NCBI GenBank assembly: GCA_021292165.1
Contig: CM037878.1
Location: 285,891,744 to 285,955,743, forward strand
Length of the DNA stretch: 64,000 bases
DNA from: Shinisaurus crocodilurus
Lineage: Eukaryota > Chordata > Lepidosauria > Squamata > Shinisauridae
Direction: 5' to 3'
Shown here: positions 11,069-63,958 of the stretch, in pieces
Position numbering within the stretch: the first letter of the stretch is position 1
Layout of the letters: each line of letters begins with the position of its first letter
Notes under the pieces: generated by a model
What the model was told of the DNA's origin: nothing
The model's input: the letters and a program-made list of their open reading frames with translations, nothing else
Databases searched by the model: none
Position numbers and translations under genes: made by a program

Positions 11069-11241
11069 TACAGTATTTTTTCCATTTATAAGACTATACT
11101 TTTTCCTAAAATTGTTAGACTAAAAATTGAGGGTCGTCTTATACACGGAAGTAAGCCGAGGAGAGAACCGCGCAGTTGCGAAACTGCCCAGTGGGGAGCG
11201 TCTTATACATGGGGGCGTCTTATACACGGAAAAATACGGTA
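11069..11241. mobile_element. TA-flanked Tc1/mariner-like MITE (cagtattttttcc)
   Basis: Termini cagtattttttccatttata and the complement of accgtatttttccgtgtata, with TA on each side. The motif gtcttatacacgga is repeated inside. No transposase. Confidence 0.6.
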
Positions 11242-11680
11242 CTGCTCCATCAAGGACTTGCACCGTCTCTATGCTGTTTGGGGAGTGGGTGGGGCTTGGG
11301 GAGGGGAATAGGTGGGGGGGCTAATAGGTGGGGGGGCTGGAGGGAGCCCAAGCCTCTGTGGGCCAGATTTATTAGGCTTGTAGGCTGGAGGCTACAATCT
11401 CAGTTCTGGTACTGAAAACAAATTCCGGGGCTGAGCATATGGTCAGGGGGCACCCTGTTCCTTAATTCTACGTCTGGCCTCAAATACGATATTGTTCACT
11501 TTGGAGGGTGGATCTTGGGGCATATACGGTACTTCCTAGGGGGAAACACCCCCACCCCCAAAGTATATCCTGTAAAGCCTGAAGTCTGCCCACCCCTAGC
11601 ATTTTAAGACTAACTGGTTTTTGTTAGGATCGCGGAGGTTAAGCGGTATGTATGCATTGAAATCGACAAGAGAAATACTA

Positions 11681-11815
11681 AGGGTGCAATCAATCCTATA
11701 TGCAAGTTTAGACAGAAAAGAAGGTCTACAACTCCCAGCATGCCCCAGCCAGCTATGCTGGGAGTTGTAGGCCTTTCCCCCCCCTGTCTAAACTTGCATA
11801 GGATCGCGCCTGAGT
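11681..11815. mobile_element. tgcaatccta palindromic MITE
   Basis: Arms agggtgcaatcaatcctata ... and ... aacttgcataggatcgcgcc are complementary, around a ccagccagctatgctggga centre. Confidence 0.65.
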
Positions 11816-12092
11816 GTTATGATCAGCATTCAGTGTTGTAGGGCAAATCCGCTGCACTTTTGGGGTGGCAGGCTTCGGACCTCAGACTTGGATGCTGCTC
11901 GCTGGAATGTTGCATTCTGCCCCAACAAGGCCTTAGTCGAGAGAGGTGTTCAATCAAAACAGTATCGGTAAATAGGATCCATACTGGGACGCTCACTGGC
12001 GTTTGACCTGAGCAATGAATCAGAGATCCAGTGTGACTGCCGACAGAACTGTTTCCAGCTGGCTTCATCTAGATTTGGGCATAGCTCTATAG

Positions 12093-12216
12093 CAGTGTTC
12101 TCCAACCTTGTTGGGTCCCCAGATGTTTTTGGCCTACAACTCCCAGCTATGCTGGCTGGGGCATGCTGGGAGTTGTAGGCCAAAAACATCTGGGGACCCA
12201 AGGTTGGAGAACACTG
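12093..12216. mobile_element. Palindromic hAT MITE, copy 2, TSD ctctatag
   Basis: cagtgttctccaaccttgtt ... ccaaggttggagaacactg, perfect 8-bp flanks ctctatag (12085-12092, 12217-12224). Confidence 0.88.
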
Positions 12217-12715
12217 CTCTATAGTGTTCTAGATCTAGCATAGGCAATGCTTTACTGTGGTGCTTCCCTGCTCCATTAGACTAACGAAGAAGGTCGAGGC
12301 GGCTCCCTCCATGTTCACATCACGGTGAATCGCATGGCAGCGTCCCCCGATGAGCGAGGCGATGTGTGAAGATGTCAGCGCCCAATGATGAAACCGACAT
12401 ACACACCAATACTATCACAGGCATCTACTCACGTGTGCGATTACACACAGGGCCGCATCTCAGCTAGGGTTAGTGTAGGGTAGGGTTGTCTTTTTTTAAA
12501 CAACCACCGTCACCACCTACCATTGCTTTCAATAGCAGCCTGACAACACAGGAAATTTCCCGTCACTTTCTTTCAGTGGGAAAAGCTTCCCCGGCTTCAG
12601 CGCTGCAGCCGAAAACGAGGCACAAAGATGAGATGGGAACTCTTGTTCTTACACTCACTGGGCTGGAGTTGTTTTGTTTGGGTCGTTTTTGTCTTCCAAT
12701 TTTTTCCTTCCCAGA

Positions 12716-12835
12716 CCTGGCGCCCTCCAAATGTTTTGGACTACAGCTCCCATCAGCCCCGGCCATGCTGGCTGGGGATAATGGGAGTTGTTGTCTGACA
12801 CATCTGGAGGGCACCAGGTTGGGGGAAGGCTGAGA
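12716..12835. mobile_element. Palindromic MITE, 'catctggagggcacc' family
   Basis: Arms cctggcgccctccaaatgtt and the complement of catctggagggcaccaggtt, with actacagctcccat/atgggagttgt inside. Imperfect palindrome, older than the cagtgttctcc family. Confidence 0.6.
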
Positions 12836-12839
12836 TAGA

Positions 12840-13765
12840 CCAGCTTTTGTTCTGATTCTGGCCATACTAGGGCTGTGCCAGATGTTCACAGGTTGTGTGT
12901 GAAATGAGGGCTTTTTTTTTTTGCTCTCCCCTCAAGTGTTTCCTGAAAGGACCCCCCCCCCTCCAAAGCTGACTTTTTGTGCCTGTTCAGCTACTTTGGT
13001 GCCATATTTTGCTACCCAGCTGAGAGCATGACGATGTCACGGTGCCAAATGGGCAACCATATGGTGGACACCACCACCGAGGGCAAATGTAGCCAATTCA
13101 GAGTGAGGGCAATGTATCACATTGCCCTTGCTCTGGATGGGCGGCGGGGGGGGGGGGGGGGAAGCACGTGCCAAGTTAGGGAAGAAGAACGTAGCAGCCT
13201 CCAGGAACTGAGCACAACTTCAGCCTCCTTTGGAGCCGACCTCTCAAATAACCAGGCCTGCCCTCACATGAAGCAGGGTGAAGCTCCCACTGCAGGCGGC
13301 GAAGCAAACTGGGCCGCTTCCCTCTTCTTCCTCCAGCGGGTGCTCCCAAGAGCCCCACCTGTCATCTGTCACAGCATTTACAACAGGAGAGGGGGGGCTG
13401 GCAGGGCCCTCTGTGGCAGCCGTCTACGCCGTTTCGCTCTCAGCCACCCGTGCTCTGGCTTGTGCTGAGAATCTTCTCGGCCCCCGAGTCAGAAAGTGGG
13501 TGGGTGGGTTCTCCGTAGGGCTGCGTCGGCCATAGCAATGCCTGATTCTGAGGGGGTCCTTCCTCAGAGCCGGGCATTGTGGGAGGGCTGTCCCAGGAGA
13601 TCCCCTGTACTGCAGTGGAGACACGGAGAGAGATGGGGGGAGACGGCGGGGGCATTCGAATCCTCTCCCGCCTCAGGCGGAGGGAGAGCTTGCACTGGCC
13701 CTGCAAAATAACTGAAACTGGAGTGGGGCTTTTTTGTGGCCTACAAACAGGGATGCCAAGTTGGG
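12840..13765. other. No gene recognised
   Basis: GC-rich stretch with C and G runs near 12950 and 13145. Several frames of 60-160 codons are open but none shows conserved domains, splice context or matches to known proteins. Confidence 0.4.
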
Positions 13766-13864
13766 TGTGTGTGTGTGTGTGTGTGTCTTGGGGGTGCCTT
13801 TACTACTGTGTTCATCTCTAGACAACCTTTTTGGGTGCGTGTGAATATGATGTGTGCAACAGCC

Positions 13865-13865
<1 letters not shown>

Positions 13866-13908
<43 letters not shown>
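13866..13908. repeat. (ATT)n microsatellite
   Basis: About 14 uninterrupted ATT units next to the L2-like tail. A (GT)n run sits just before it at 13766-13786. Confidence 0.9.
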
Positions 13909-13910
<2 letters not shown>

Positions 13911-13917
13911 AATAATA

Positions 13918-14110
13918 TTTATTTATCGCCCATCTGGCCGGCCACCGGCCACCCTGGGCGATGTACACAGAATAAAATACATAAATGCAATAAAATACAT
14001 TTAAACAATATAAAAATTTTAAAATCTTAACCCACCCCATATTCCCGCCTGAACAACCAGGTTTTTAATGAGCGACGGAAGCTCATCAGAGAGCTTGGGT
14101 GGGGTGGGGT
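13918..14110 (-). mobile_element. L2-like LINE 3' tail
   Basis: Minus strand of the cgcccagggtggc ... gatgggcgataaataaat 3' end, also seen at 21370, 22720 and 35220, with the preceding catcaggcgggaatatgggg region. Ends near the presumed CAPN5 poly(A) site. Confidence 0.65.
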
Positions 14111-14124
14111 GGAGGGAAGGGAAC

Positions 14125-16987
14125 TCCAGAGTAGTCGAGTATTTATTGACAAGCAGAGCAGTTGTTTCAATTTGGCTTTTAATGGCAAATCTCATACAGC
14201 CCCGTTGATTTCAACACTTTAAAAAAAAAACACACTGCGAATTACCAAGACATTTTCTCCCGATCGGCATTCATACATATCACGAAGCGTTTATTGGATA
14301 AAGTGCAAGTGACACGAAAGAAACTTCATAAAAGATACAAAACGACTGACGGAAACAGCAGGTCTTGAATCAACGGTGTCGCCTACAGAGCGTCACTCCA
14401 ACAATCTCAGTTTTATTAAGAAATAGCAATCGTGAGGATTATAGTTTGGTGACACATCCCCCTACCCCTATGTCCCTCAAACAGTGGGGAAAGTAGTGAA
14501 GGAACTTGCGGCTAGAACAGCAAGCATCCGTTGCTGTTTTAAAGAGAGAAGTAAACAGAACGACTGAAGACATTTTGGTCCACCCAGAAACCATGATGAA
14601 ACGGGAAGCCCTCCATCTTAATTGGCGGTTATGGCTTATTTCTCACGGGCTTGATTTCCATTAGACACACAAGCGCGCACGCTGAAATGCAGAGCATCTG
14701 GGAGAACATTAAAATTGCAATTACCTCCCACGTCAAATGGCACAGTCCAAGAAGAACTCTACCCTGTGATGCTGTGGAAATAGGGTGTAGCTCCGTCCCT
14801 CAGAGCAGTGGGGACGGTAAACTGTATGTGGTGCAAAGGAACACAGTAAGCTTGAATTAAAAAAAAAATACCCATGCATTCACAGCCAGGCGAACTCATT
14901 CTGTTCCCATGCGTATGTATTTAAAACCGCTACTAAGAAGTGTGGAGCCACGCATTCATCATCAAGTGGTGGCGTCCTTCTTGGACTGTACCACTTCAGA
15001 TTGCAGATGGGAGAATTGCATTTAGGAAATGCTCTCCCAAAGAATAATTTTAAAAAAACAACAACCACCACCCGCTTGCATTTAGAAAATCAGCGCATAG
15101 AAAATCTGAAAGAAAGCAAGACTACAGACTTTCTTCCTATTAGGCTATTTTTCTGCATGCGGGGAGTTTCTTATATGGGAAAAGTATTATAAAGTTGATC
15201 CCCCCCCCCACCTGCAGTTTAAGTGGTACAACTCCATGGTCCTGATTTTGCTGGATGCATACAACGCCATCCGGAAACGAGAGGCCTAGCGCCTAGGCAA
15301 GAGAAAGTGAACAGGTATACTCCAGATCGTTGCCTTATCTGAGACCAGAAGTGCCTAACTTAAATTCCCAAAGGCCATTTTATTACCATAAATAGTCGAC
15401 GGGATCTTTTAACTGGACAGGACGGTGACTGAACCCGGGACCTTCTGTACACAAAACAAGAAGCTTGGCTACTGACTGATGGATAAGCCCTTCCCTCTCA
15501 GCCAGCTCTTTTGCGGCTAGAATTCATCGACCCCCGAAGGGCCTCAAAAGCACATCGTTGGGGCTGCGGGACATTTTCTGACCAGTTGGAAGGTCTCTAT
15601 GGAAGACAGTGACAACAAAGAGTCCGAGGGCACCTTAACACTAGCAAATGTATTGTGGCATACAGAAGACGGTGCGAAAACGTCTCTTTCATTGACAGAG
15701 GTGTTGCAAAACGCCTCCACACCCTACCTAACTTGGCTTATTCTCTATGGCACAACGGGGTGTATAAAAGGGGCTGGGTAAAAAGGTGATCCCCGCCTCC
15801 GCTTTTCCGAAATACATCATTCCCATGAGATGAAATGGAACTTGTTACCAGACACATTAATTAGGTATCTTCCGTGCTCTGTTCCAAGACCTCGGGGCAA
15901 GAGATCCAGGACTGTGAGTAGATTGTAATTCCACAACATATTGGGCACGGTATTCTGCTCTCAGGGAAGCATGGCTTTCATGCATATATATTTTTTAAAA
16001 GAGAACAAGTTTCTAGTCCTTATGGCTGAGTGTGTGTGTGTGTGTGTGTGCCTGAAAGCGTGTGGGCAATGCCTGCTGAAACCTCAGAACAGTTGGCCGA
16101 AGTGGATTTTTCCAGTGATTGTGGGGGTTGAGGAGAATGTAATGCTCCGTTATCGCTTCCCGGCCTTTCCCTGTGGCATTCTGAGATTTCAGTAGGCATT
16201 GCTTACATGCTTTCAAAGTCTACCTTTGCAACAATGAGGACCAGAAGCTTGATCTCTAAAAAAAGAAAAGTCGGGGTGCAGTAATTTCTGTGGCCAATAC
16301 AACATTCCGTGCTTTTCCCGCACTGACGCAAAATCACAGCATGCACATAGTCCTGGGGCAAAGGTGTGTTGTACACCAGCCATTTGTGCAGGTAGAGGGC
16401 ACCCAAGCAGTGGATTTCAGCTCCTTCTCCCATAGGCCAGGGTTCATCTCTCTTCCACCTTTTCCCATCTTGGCATCAACAGCACCAGGGGATACGCAAG
16501 TTAAGAATGAGCCCTTCTATGAACTTGGCAATGTAGTTTTCCGGGCATGGGGAGAAAACACTTCCCAAGCCGCGCATGTGCGTATGAGAGACGCATCTCT
16601 CTGTGTAAACATACAGCCTCGTGGCACTGGCACTGCGGCCGCCCAGAAAAGAGCGGGATTGGCCTGGAGTCCTCTCTGCGCCACCCTGCTGTCCATCACT
16701 GGCTACAAATTATGCCTCAGACTAGTTTAAAAAACCAAAAAAAAAACACAACCAAACACCAAACACAGAACAGAAACATTTTTGCTTCTGGAAGAAGGCA
16801 CCTTTGTATAAAAATTTTAAAAACAAACCAAACAAAAAGCCCACCAAACACGTGAGACCTGGTCCCCTTTGCATGCACAGTACATATATATTGGCAAGCA
16901 TATATATATATATACTGCATATCGCAAGATTATATATACACACACATGTATATATGGCACGGAAGGAAGGAATAGTCCTTGCACCGT
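14125..16987 (-). other. CAPN5: CAPN5 3'UTR (inferred)
   Basis: About 2.9 kb directly downstream of the stop codon contains no recognisable SINE, LINE or MITE, in contrast to everything around it, which is what a long terminal-exon UTR would look like. Possible AATAAA signals on the minus strand lie at 14412-14417, 14290-14295 and 14142-14147. The last is just before an L2-like tail at 13918-14110. It also holds a (GT)n run near 16028-16050 and an AT-rich stretch near 16885-16950. The 3' end is inferred, not seen. Confidence 0.55.
14142..14147 (-). terminator. Candidate CAPN5 poly(A) signal AATAAA
   Basis: AATAAA on the minus strand at the far edge of the repeat-free 3'UTR-like block; two more lie upstream in the transcript (14290, 14412). 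Which is used cannot be told from sequence. Confidence 0.35.
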
Positions 16988-58447
<41,460 letters not shown>

Positions 58448-58585
58448 CTGCAGGGATAAAGGGGGAAAGAAAATCACTTGGGAGAAGATGAGCTCCGGCT
58501 GGTTGGGAGAGGAGAGGCGGGTTTCAACAAAAGCAGACCCAATATCCAAATATGTACCCATTTGAAAGTGGTGTCTATATGCCGC

Positions 58586-59164
58586 TGTCAAGGTTCCGCT
58601 ACTGCAGGGACCCCTTAACCTGCCTTTGGGAGATCTCTGCCTCTCCTCAAAGCCCCTCCCGTTCCAGGAGATCAAGTCCTTTTACAGCTTCCAATAGCAT
58701 GGGTGTAGGCTGTAGACGTGGTGAATAAGTCACTCCAAACTCTCAGGGTACACAACAACACTTTACTTATAATATTAGGGTCTTTACTTAATAGAGTGGT
58801 TATAATTCAAAAGCAAGTATGAAAAAATAAAACAAACAAACAATCCAAGGTTCTCTAGTTTAACTTCAGACTACCTATCTGCTATGCAGCCAGTTTCTCT
58901 TTCTCTCTCTCTCTGCTTCTGGCTCTCTCTCAGCACTAACTGCTAGCTGACCACACCCCACACACATATATAGCCTTCCCAGGAATGGAAGGTTATAATC
59001 ATGTGACCTTGAATAGGAGATCGAATTCTTAACTTCTATTGGGTAAACTAAAACTCTCAAACTCCCCCTCCCATCCTGGAGTGTTTGGGCCTTCAGGCTT
59101 CAACAAACTTAAGCCTGTATAGGCCTCAACAAACCCAATCCTGTGTAGGCCTCAATCCCTCACA
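58586..59164 (-). mobile_element. Solo LTR, 579 bp, TSD gccgc
   Basis: Reads TGTCAAGG ... CCTCACA on the plus strand with 5-bp flanks gccgc (58581-58585, 59165-59169). On the minus strand it has tggctatatatgtgtgtggg (TATA-like) followed by a GA-rich leader, so it is probably a minus-strand LTR. Lies 138 bases upstream of the CAPN5 cysteine exon, same strand. No internal genes. Confidence 0.72.
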
Positions 59165-59169
59165 GCCGC

Positions 59170-59670
59170 CCATTCAAATATCGAAAGCATTGCAAGGTCC
59201 ACAATCCACTGCATTACAGGAGGTGAGCGTTTATCCTCCCAATCTTCTAACATCCGTCTTTTAGCTGTCAAAAGGGCGCAGAGAAGCCATTTATGCTGAC
59301 CGTTTGTTAATTTCCATGAAAGGTAAGTAATGTAAAAGGATGTGCACATTAGTGAATATTAAAGACTGTTCCAGTACAAAATTTATCTGCGTAATAACCT
59401 CCTCCCCAAAAGAAGCAACTACTGGACATTGCTAAAACGTATGTTTAAAAGAAGCATTGAGCTGTCTTTTCCTGCTATGGTGCATCTTTGAATGTCATTT
59501 CTCCTAATGTACACATTTTGTACGGATTTTTTGATGGGAGAACTCCAAAACAGAGTTCAGAGAAATGCGAATTTCGAAAGATAACTGATTTGGGGATCAC
59601 ATACTGGTTCGAAAGTGCGCCATTAGGCGAGTTCGCATTAAAAGGTGAACTGAACTCATTTCTGCCCCAT
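59170..59670. other. No gene or clear repeat recognised
   Basis: Unique-looking intron sequence; no exon for CAPN5 residues 1-55 here or further up to 64000. Confidence 0.4.
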
Positions 59671-59674
59671 CCGT

Positions 59675-59782
59675 ACCTACAACTCCCAGCATTCGTGACC
59701 ACTGGCCATGTTGGCTGGGGCTGATGGGAGCTGAAGTCCAAAACATCCCAAGGGCTCCAGGTTGGGGAGGCCTGCACTACAG
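59675..59782. mobile_element. Palindromic MITE fragment
   Basis: ctacaactcccagcattcgt ... gatgggagctgaagtccaaa, aaacatcccaagggctccag; older, imperfect. Confidence 0.45.
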
Positions 59783-59823
59783 CATCAGCTGGGGAAAAAG
59801 CACACTTTTCTTTCACTTGGACG

Positions 59824-60072
59824 TACAATAATACCTTGGATTGCAAGTAACTTGGTCTGAGAGCATTTTGCAAGACAAGCAAAAAAAAAAATTAAAATTT
59901 GACTTGATAAACGAGCAAGGTCTTGCAAGACTAGGGATGTAACCCCTCGCCTCGAGCGGGCCGAAATCAGCCCCACTCACACCCGCCAGAGACTCGCTTT
60001 GATATAAGAGTGTTTTGGATTACAAGCACGGTTCCGGAACGAATTATGCTCTCAATCCAAGGCATTACTGTA
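59824..60072. mobile_element. Mariner/pogo-like MITE, copy 4, GC-insert subfamily
   Basis: TA-flanked caataataccttggattgca ... caatccaaggcattactg. Carries the same GC block as copy 3 in reverse (59944-60000, cctcgagcgggccgaaatca). Confidence 0.78.
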
Positions 60073-60254
60073 CTTGGAAGTGAAAGTGTAAAGGACCTCC
60101 GCAGGTCCTTTGCGCGAGTCCGGGACGGAAGGAAGCTAAACTCAGCCGCGACCTGAATTGACACGGGAAACAGACTAAACAAGGAATTTACGTTTGTTTA
60201 CAACACCTTTAATGGAGCGGAACTAATAGACTACAGGAATTTTACAGTATAAAC

Positions 60255-60389
60255 CAGTGTTCTCCAACCTTGGGTCCCCAGATGTTTTTGGCCGACAACT
60301 CCCAGCATGCCCCAGCCAGCTATGCTGGCTGGGGCATGCTGGGAGTTGTCAGCCAAAAACATCTGGGGACCCAAGGCTGGAGAACACTG
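60255..60389. mobile_element. Palindromic hAT MITE, copy 9, TSD gtataaac
   Basis: cagtgttctccaaccttggg ... ccaaggctggagaacactg; perfect flanks gtataaac (60247-60254, 60390-60397). Both arms share a matched change near ggccgacaactcc/gggagttgtcagcc. Confidence 0.88.
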
Positions 60390-60830
60390 GTATAAACAGA
60401 TGAGTCACAAAGGGAATCAATTGAGCGAAGCGCTTGCAATATACACACGCTTACCAGGGGAGGCTATGCAACAGGATTACTGGGCACAGAGTAACAGAAC
60501 ACCAGAGAACCTAACTCACTAGGCTCGGTCTCTCTTGCGGGCCATCACCGGCGCCGCGCCCGGGGCCGGAGGGCTGTTTGCTGACCGAAGTCAGGGACTT
60601 GATCCGTGCAGAGCGTGCACCGGCTTCCAACAACCTGATGGTCAGATGCTTGCCCTCCCCGTCCCAGGTGATTCGTCAGGCAGATCCCGCCCCGCCGAGG
60701 GCTGGTACCGGGTGGGTGTTCTTGAGGGTCATCTTGCAGCTCTTTGAGACTGCAAGATGTTTTGCACCTCTTTGGGGGTGAATTGTAAATGTGCCCTTTG
60801 TGTAAAATGTAGATTTTTTAAATTTTATTA

Positions 60831-61085
60831 TACAGTAATACCTTGGATTACAAGTAACTTGGTTTGAGAGCGTTTTGCAAGACAAGCAAAATTTTTAATA
60901 TTTATTTAAATTTTTTTGACTTGATATACAAGCGTCGTCTTGCAATACAAGTACTGTAGTACGGCTTAAATTAAAAATCTCTGTACAAATCCCCTTTGGG
61001 GGGATTTTGTTTTGATATAAGAGTGTTTTGGATTACAAGCACCTTTCCGGAACGAATTATGCTCTCAATCCAAGGCATGACTGTA
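60831..61085. mobile_element. Mariner/pogo-like MITE, copy 5
   Basis: TA-flanked cagtaataccttggattaca ... caatccaaggcatgactg; sits in the tail of the SINE that follows. Confidence 0.75.
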
Positions 61086-61305
61086 TTTATACCTGGGCTT
61101 TTTTCCTGCAAGGAACCCAAGGCGGCTTACATAATCCTCCTCCTCCTCCTCTCCATGTTATCCTCACAACAACCCTGTGAGGTAGGTGAGGCTGAGAGTC
61201 AGTGACTGGCCCAAAGTCACCCAGGGAACTTTATGGCCGAGCGGGGACTAGAACCTGGATCTTCGGAGTCCCAGTCCGACACTCTCACCACTATGCCACA
61301 CTGGC
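61086..61305 (-). mobile_element. Sauria-type tRNA SINE
   Basis: Minus strand from gccagtgtggcatagtggtg near 61305 to the TTTATA tail at 61086, which abuts the MITE. Confidence 0.8.
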
Positions 61306-61309
61306 CTAT

Positions 61310-62005
61310 TATGTGACCTAGTACGACTGTGCCTCCCTCGCCCAGGGTGAGGATTATGCAGGGTGGGGCTTATGCAGAGCAAGGAGAAATGGGGAAGCAG
61401 GAAGGAACAGAGGTATGTCAGCCTTCAGGGGATGATGGGCGATCAGGCTTTCTCTCCACAGAAAGGGAAAAAGAATTAACCCACTGGCAGGACACTGCCC
61501 CGGACCGCAGTGAAGAGTACAAGCTTTGCCAGCACCAGCCTCCTGTCTGCACGATGCAGCAGAGAACAGCTCATTTCCCCCTCCTCCCACAACGCAAATT
61601 GCTTCGGCGTCAGGGCAAGTTTCCTGAAATATTGGGATAACCCCACAACATCCTGTGCCGAAAGCCAGATCTCAGCGCAGTAAAGCAATCATCTCAGCTG
61701 CACAGAGACCGGGGGCACTCCGCTTAGCAAAACGCTGGCGCGGAAACACGAGTCACCGTTCGACCTTTTACGTCTCCGGAGACTCTGTAGCCGGGAGGCC
61801 TGCGCAGGAAGAGCAGCAAGCCTTCCGAAGTCAACTGGCAACTTCCTACCAACCTCTCTGGCTAATTCAGCGAGCTGGAAAGGCCAAGGCAGTCTCATTC
61901 GAGCCAAGCGACAAGGTTCCGGATCTCATGCTGCCACAAAGAGCTGTTATCGCTCATTCCGAAAAAGAAACGAGTTCCTAAATCAATGTGGTATGCAAGA
62001 GATCT
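61310..62005. other. Unique intron sequence
   Basis: Frames on both strands up to 108 codons are open but none matches a known family. Confidence 0.35.
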
Positions 62006-62007
62006 AA

Positions 62008-62122
62008 CCCGGTGTCCGCTAGAAGTTTTGGACTATGACGCCCATCAGCCCCAGCCAGTACGGCCAATGGTCATGGATTATGGGAATTGTCGTCCAAAAC
62101 GTCTGGAGGACACCAGGTTGCC
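62008..62122. mobile_element. Palindromic MITE, old copy
   Basis: acccggtgtccgctagaagt ... gtctggaggacaccaggttg, with ttttggactatgacgcccat/tatgggaattgtcgtccaaa inside. Confidence 0.5.
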
Positions 62123-62205
62123 TCCCACTGCAAGAGAGCATCGTGCAAGTGTCCGCTTCGTTGGAACAAAGACCAAATTAGATGCGACGGCAGGATTCTG
62201 GTTTG

Positions 62206-62708
62206 CCTTCAACGCCAACTTCAGTGGACCGGTCATGTTGTTCGAATGCCTGACTGCCGTCTCCCAAAGCAGTTACTTTACTCCCAACTCAAGGATGGAA
62301 AGCGGAATATCGGTGGTCAATATAAGAGGTTTAAAGATGTTCATAAGGCTAATCTAAAAAAATGCAATATAAACATCGAAAACTGGGAAGCTCTGGCCCA
62401 TGAACGATCTAACTGGAGGTTGGCCTTTCACAAAGGTTCCATGGACTTTGAAGAAGCCCGAGTGCAAGGCGAAAGGGAAAAACGTGCTAAGCGAAAAGCA
62501 CGTCAAATGAATCCTTTACAGGACCATCTTCTACCTGGTAACCTGTGTCCTCACTGTGGGAAGCTGTGTGGATCTAGAATTGGCCTCCACAGTCACTTAT
62601 GGACCCATCGCTAGAGTCTACACAATCTTCTTTAGAATTTCCTCCTTTTATCCCGGAAGACAATCTTACTCGGTCACGAGTGATCGCCTGATGATGATGA
62701 TGATGATG
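62206..62708 (+). pseudogene. LINE ORF C-terminus with zinc finger, uninterrupted frame
   Basis: LQRQLQWTGHVVRMPDCRLP, KQLLYSQLKDGKRNIGGQYK ... LCPHCGKLCGSRIGLHSHLW THR stop. The frame is open for about 135 codons with only the Arg-to-Trp change near the finger end. 3' tail (GAT)n at 62691-62708. More than 95 percent like the 54362 copy by eye. Confidence 0.78.
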
Positions 62709-63010
62709 GTTGTTTTTAAGAGGATAAATGCAACCACAGCCGTCCCTGCCCCAATTCGGATCAGCTTGGGGTGGGGCAGGAAGGAGGGTTTGTTCTTCCC
62801 CCGCCTGGGCTGGTCTCCCAATCCTAATCACCTCCCCCAAGAGTTGCTGCTTGCCCCTTTCTCCTTTCTAGCACAGCAGCTACAAGGCCAAGAGCTACGA
62901 ACCACAAAGTCCCCAGTTCGAATCTCGCCTTTGCCATAAACTTCATCAGGTGGCCTTAGCCAGGCCCTTCGCTCCCAGCCTCAGTCCTTCCACCTGCAAT
63001 ACGGGGGATG

Positions 63011-63057
<47 letters not shown>
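63011..63057. repeat. (AAT)n microsatellite
   Basis: About 15 units, beside an old SINE-like segment. Confidence 0.92.
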
Positions 63058-63059
<2 letters not shown>

Positions 63060-63125
63060 GCTTACTTTACAAGGCTGTTGTAAGGATCGCAACTAGAAAA
63101 TGCATGTGGAGGAGCTATACAGTGT

Positions 63126-63358
63126 GGCGAGCCAGTGTAATATGATGGTTAGAGTTGGACTGGGACTCGGGAGATCCAGCTTCTAGTCCCCACTCGGCCA
63201 TGAACCTCACTAGGTGACGTTGGGCCAGGCACTGACTCTCAGGCAAGCCTACCTCACAGGGTTGTTTTGAGGATCAGATCGAGAGGCGGAAGACCATGTG
63301 AGCTGCCTTGGGTTCCTTGCAAGAAGGAAAAGGGCAGGATATAAATGTAATAATAAAA
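63126..63358 (+). mobile_element. Sauria-type tRNA SINE
   Basis: gcgagccagtgtaatatgat, gcttctagtccccactcggc, cctcacagggttgttttgag, tail aatgtaataataaaaaaa. Confidence 0.82.
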
Positions 63359-63644
63359 AAATGCAAATGCTAAGTGGTTTTATTAAGCTGGTGGTGGCCT
63401 GTGTTAGGGCAGCACTGATGGATCAGGCCAAGGGTCCATTTTAGGCCAGCACCCTCATCCGGGCAGCATCCCATCAGGGCAGGATGGATGGCAATCGCCC
63501 TCCTCTCAATGCAGCCTCCATCAGCCATCCTACGGGAGATTCAGAGCACAAGACGCACTTCGTCACAGAGCGCCACCCCAAGGTGTCGTGAGGATCGTGA
63601 ACCTGGACAGCTTCACGCTCCCTCCAGTATAACTCGCCCTTCCC

Positions 63645-63720
63645 CAACCTGTGGGGAGAGGCTGCAGCTCAGGGGCAGAGCAAATGCTTTGCGGGTGGAA
63701 GGTCCCAGAGTCCCGGATGG
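63645..63720 (+). mobile_element. tRNA-derived SINE head fragment
   Basis: tgtggggagaggctgcagct, caggggcagagcaaatgctt, gaaggtcccagagtccc; 5' part only. Confidence 0.45.
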
Positions 63721-63823
63721 GAAACAGAGGCTGCAGGAGCGGCCTGGGATGCATCACTCAATCCGGCGCAGGAAACGGGACGCATCAAATCCCCGAACAG
63801 GCCACATTCGCTTTGGCTTCGAA

Positions 63824-63958
63824 TAGTGTTCTCCAACCTTGGGTCCCCAGATGTTTTTGGCCTACAACTCCCAGCATGCCCCAGCCAGCATAGCTGGCTG
63901 GGGCATGCTGGGAGTTGTAGGCCAAAAACATCTGGGGACCCAAGGTTGGAGAACACTG
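63824..63958. mobile_element. Palindromic hAT MITE, copy 10, TSD gcttcgaa/gcttagaa
   Basis: tagtgttctccaaccttggg ... ccaaggttggagaacactg; flanks match at 7 of 8 (63816-63823, 63959-63966). Confidence 0.85.

Noticed and set aside
1..14100. MYO7A 5' exons, expected downstream of CAPN5 from mammalian gene order
   Set aside because: No frame on the minus strand shows myosin VIIA motor sequence; the gene may lie further out.
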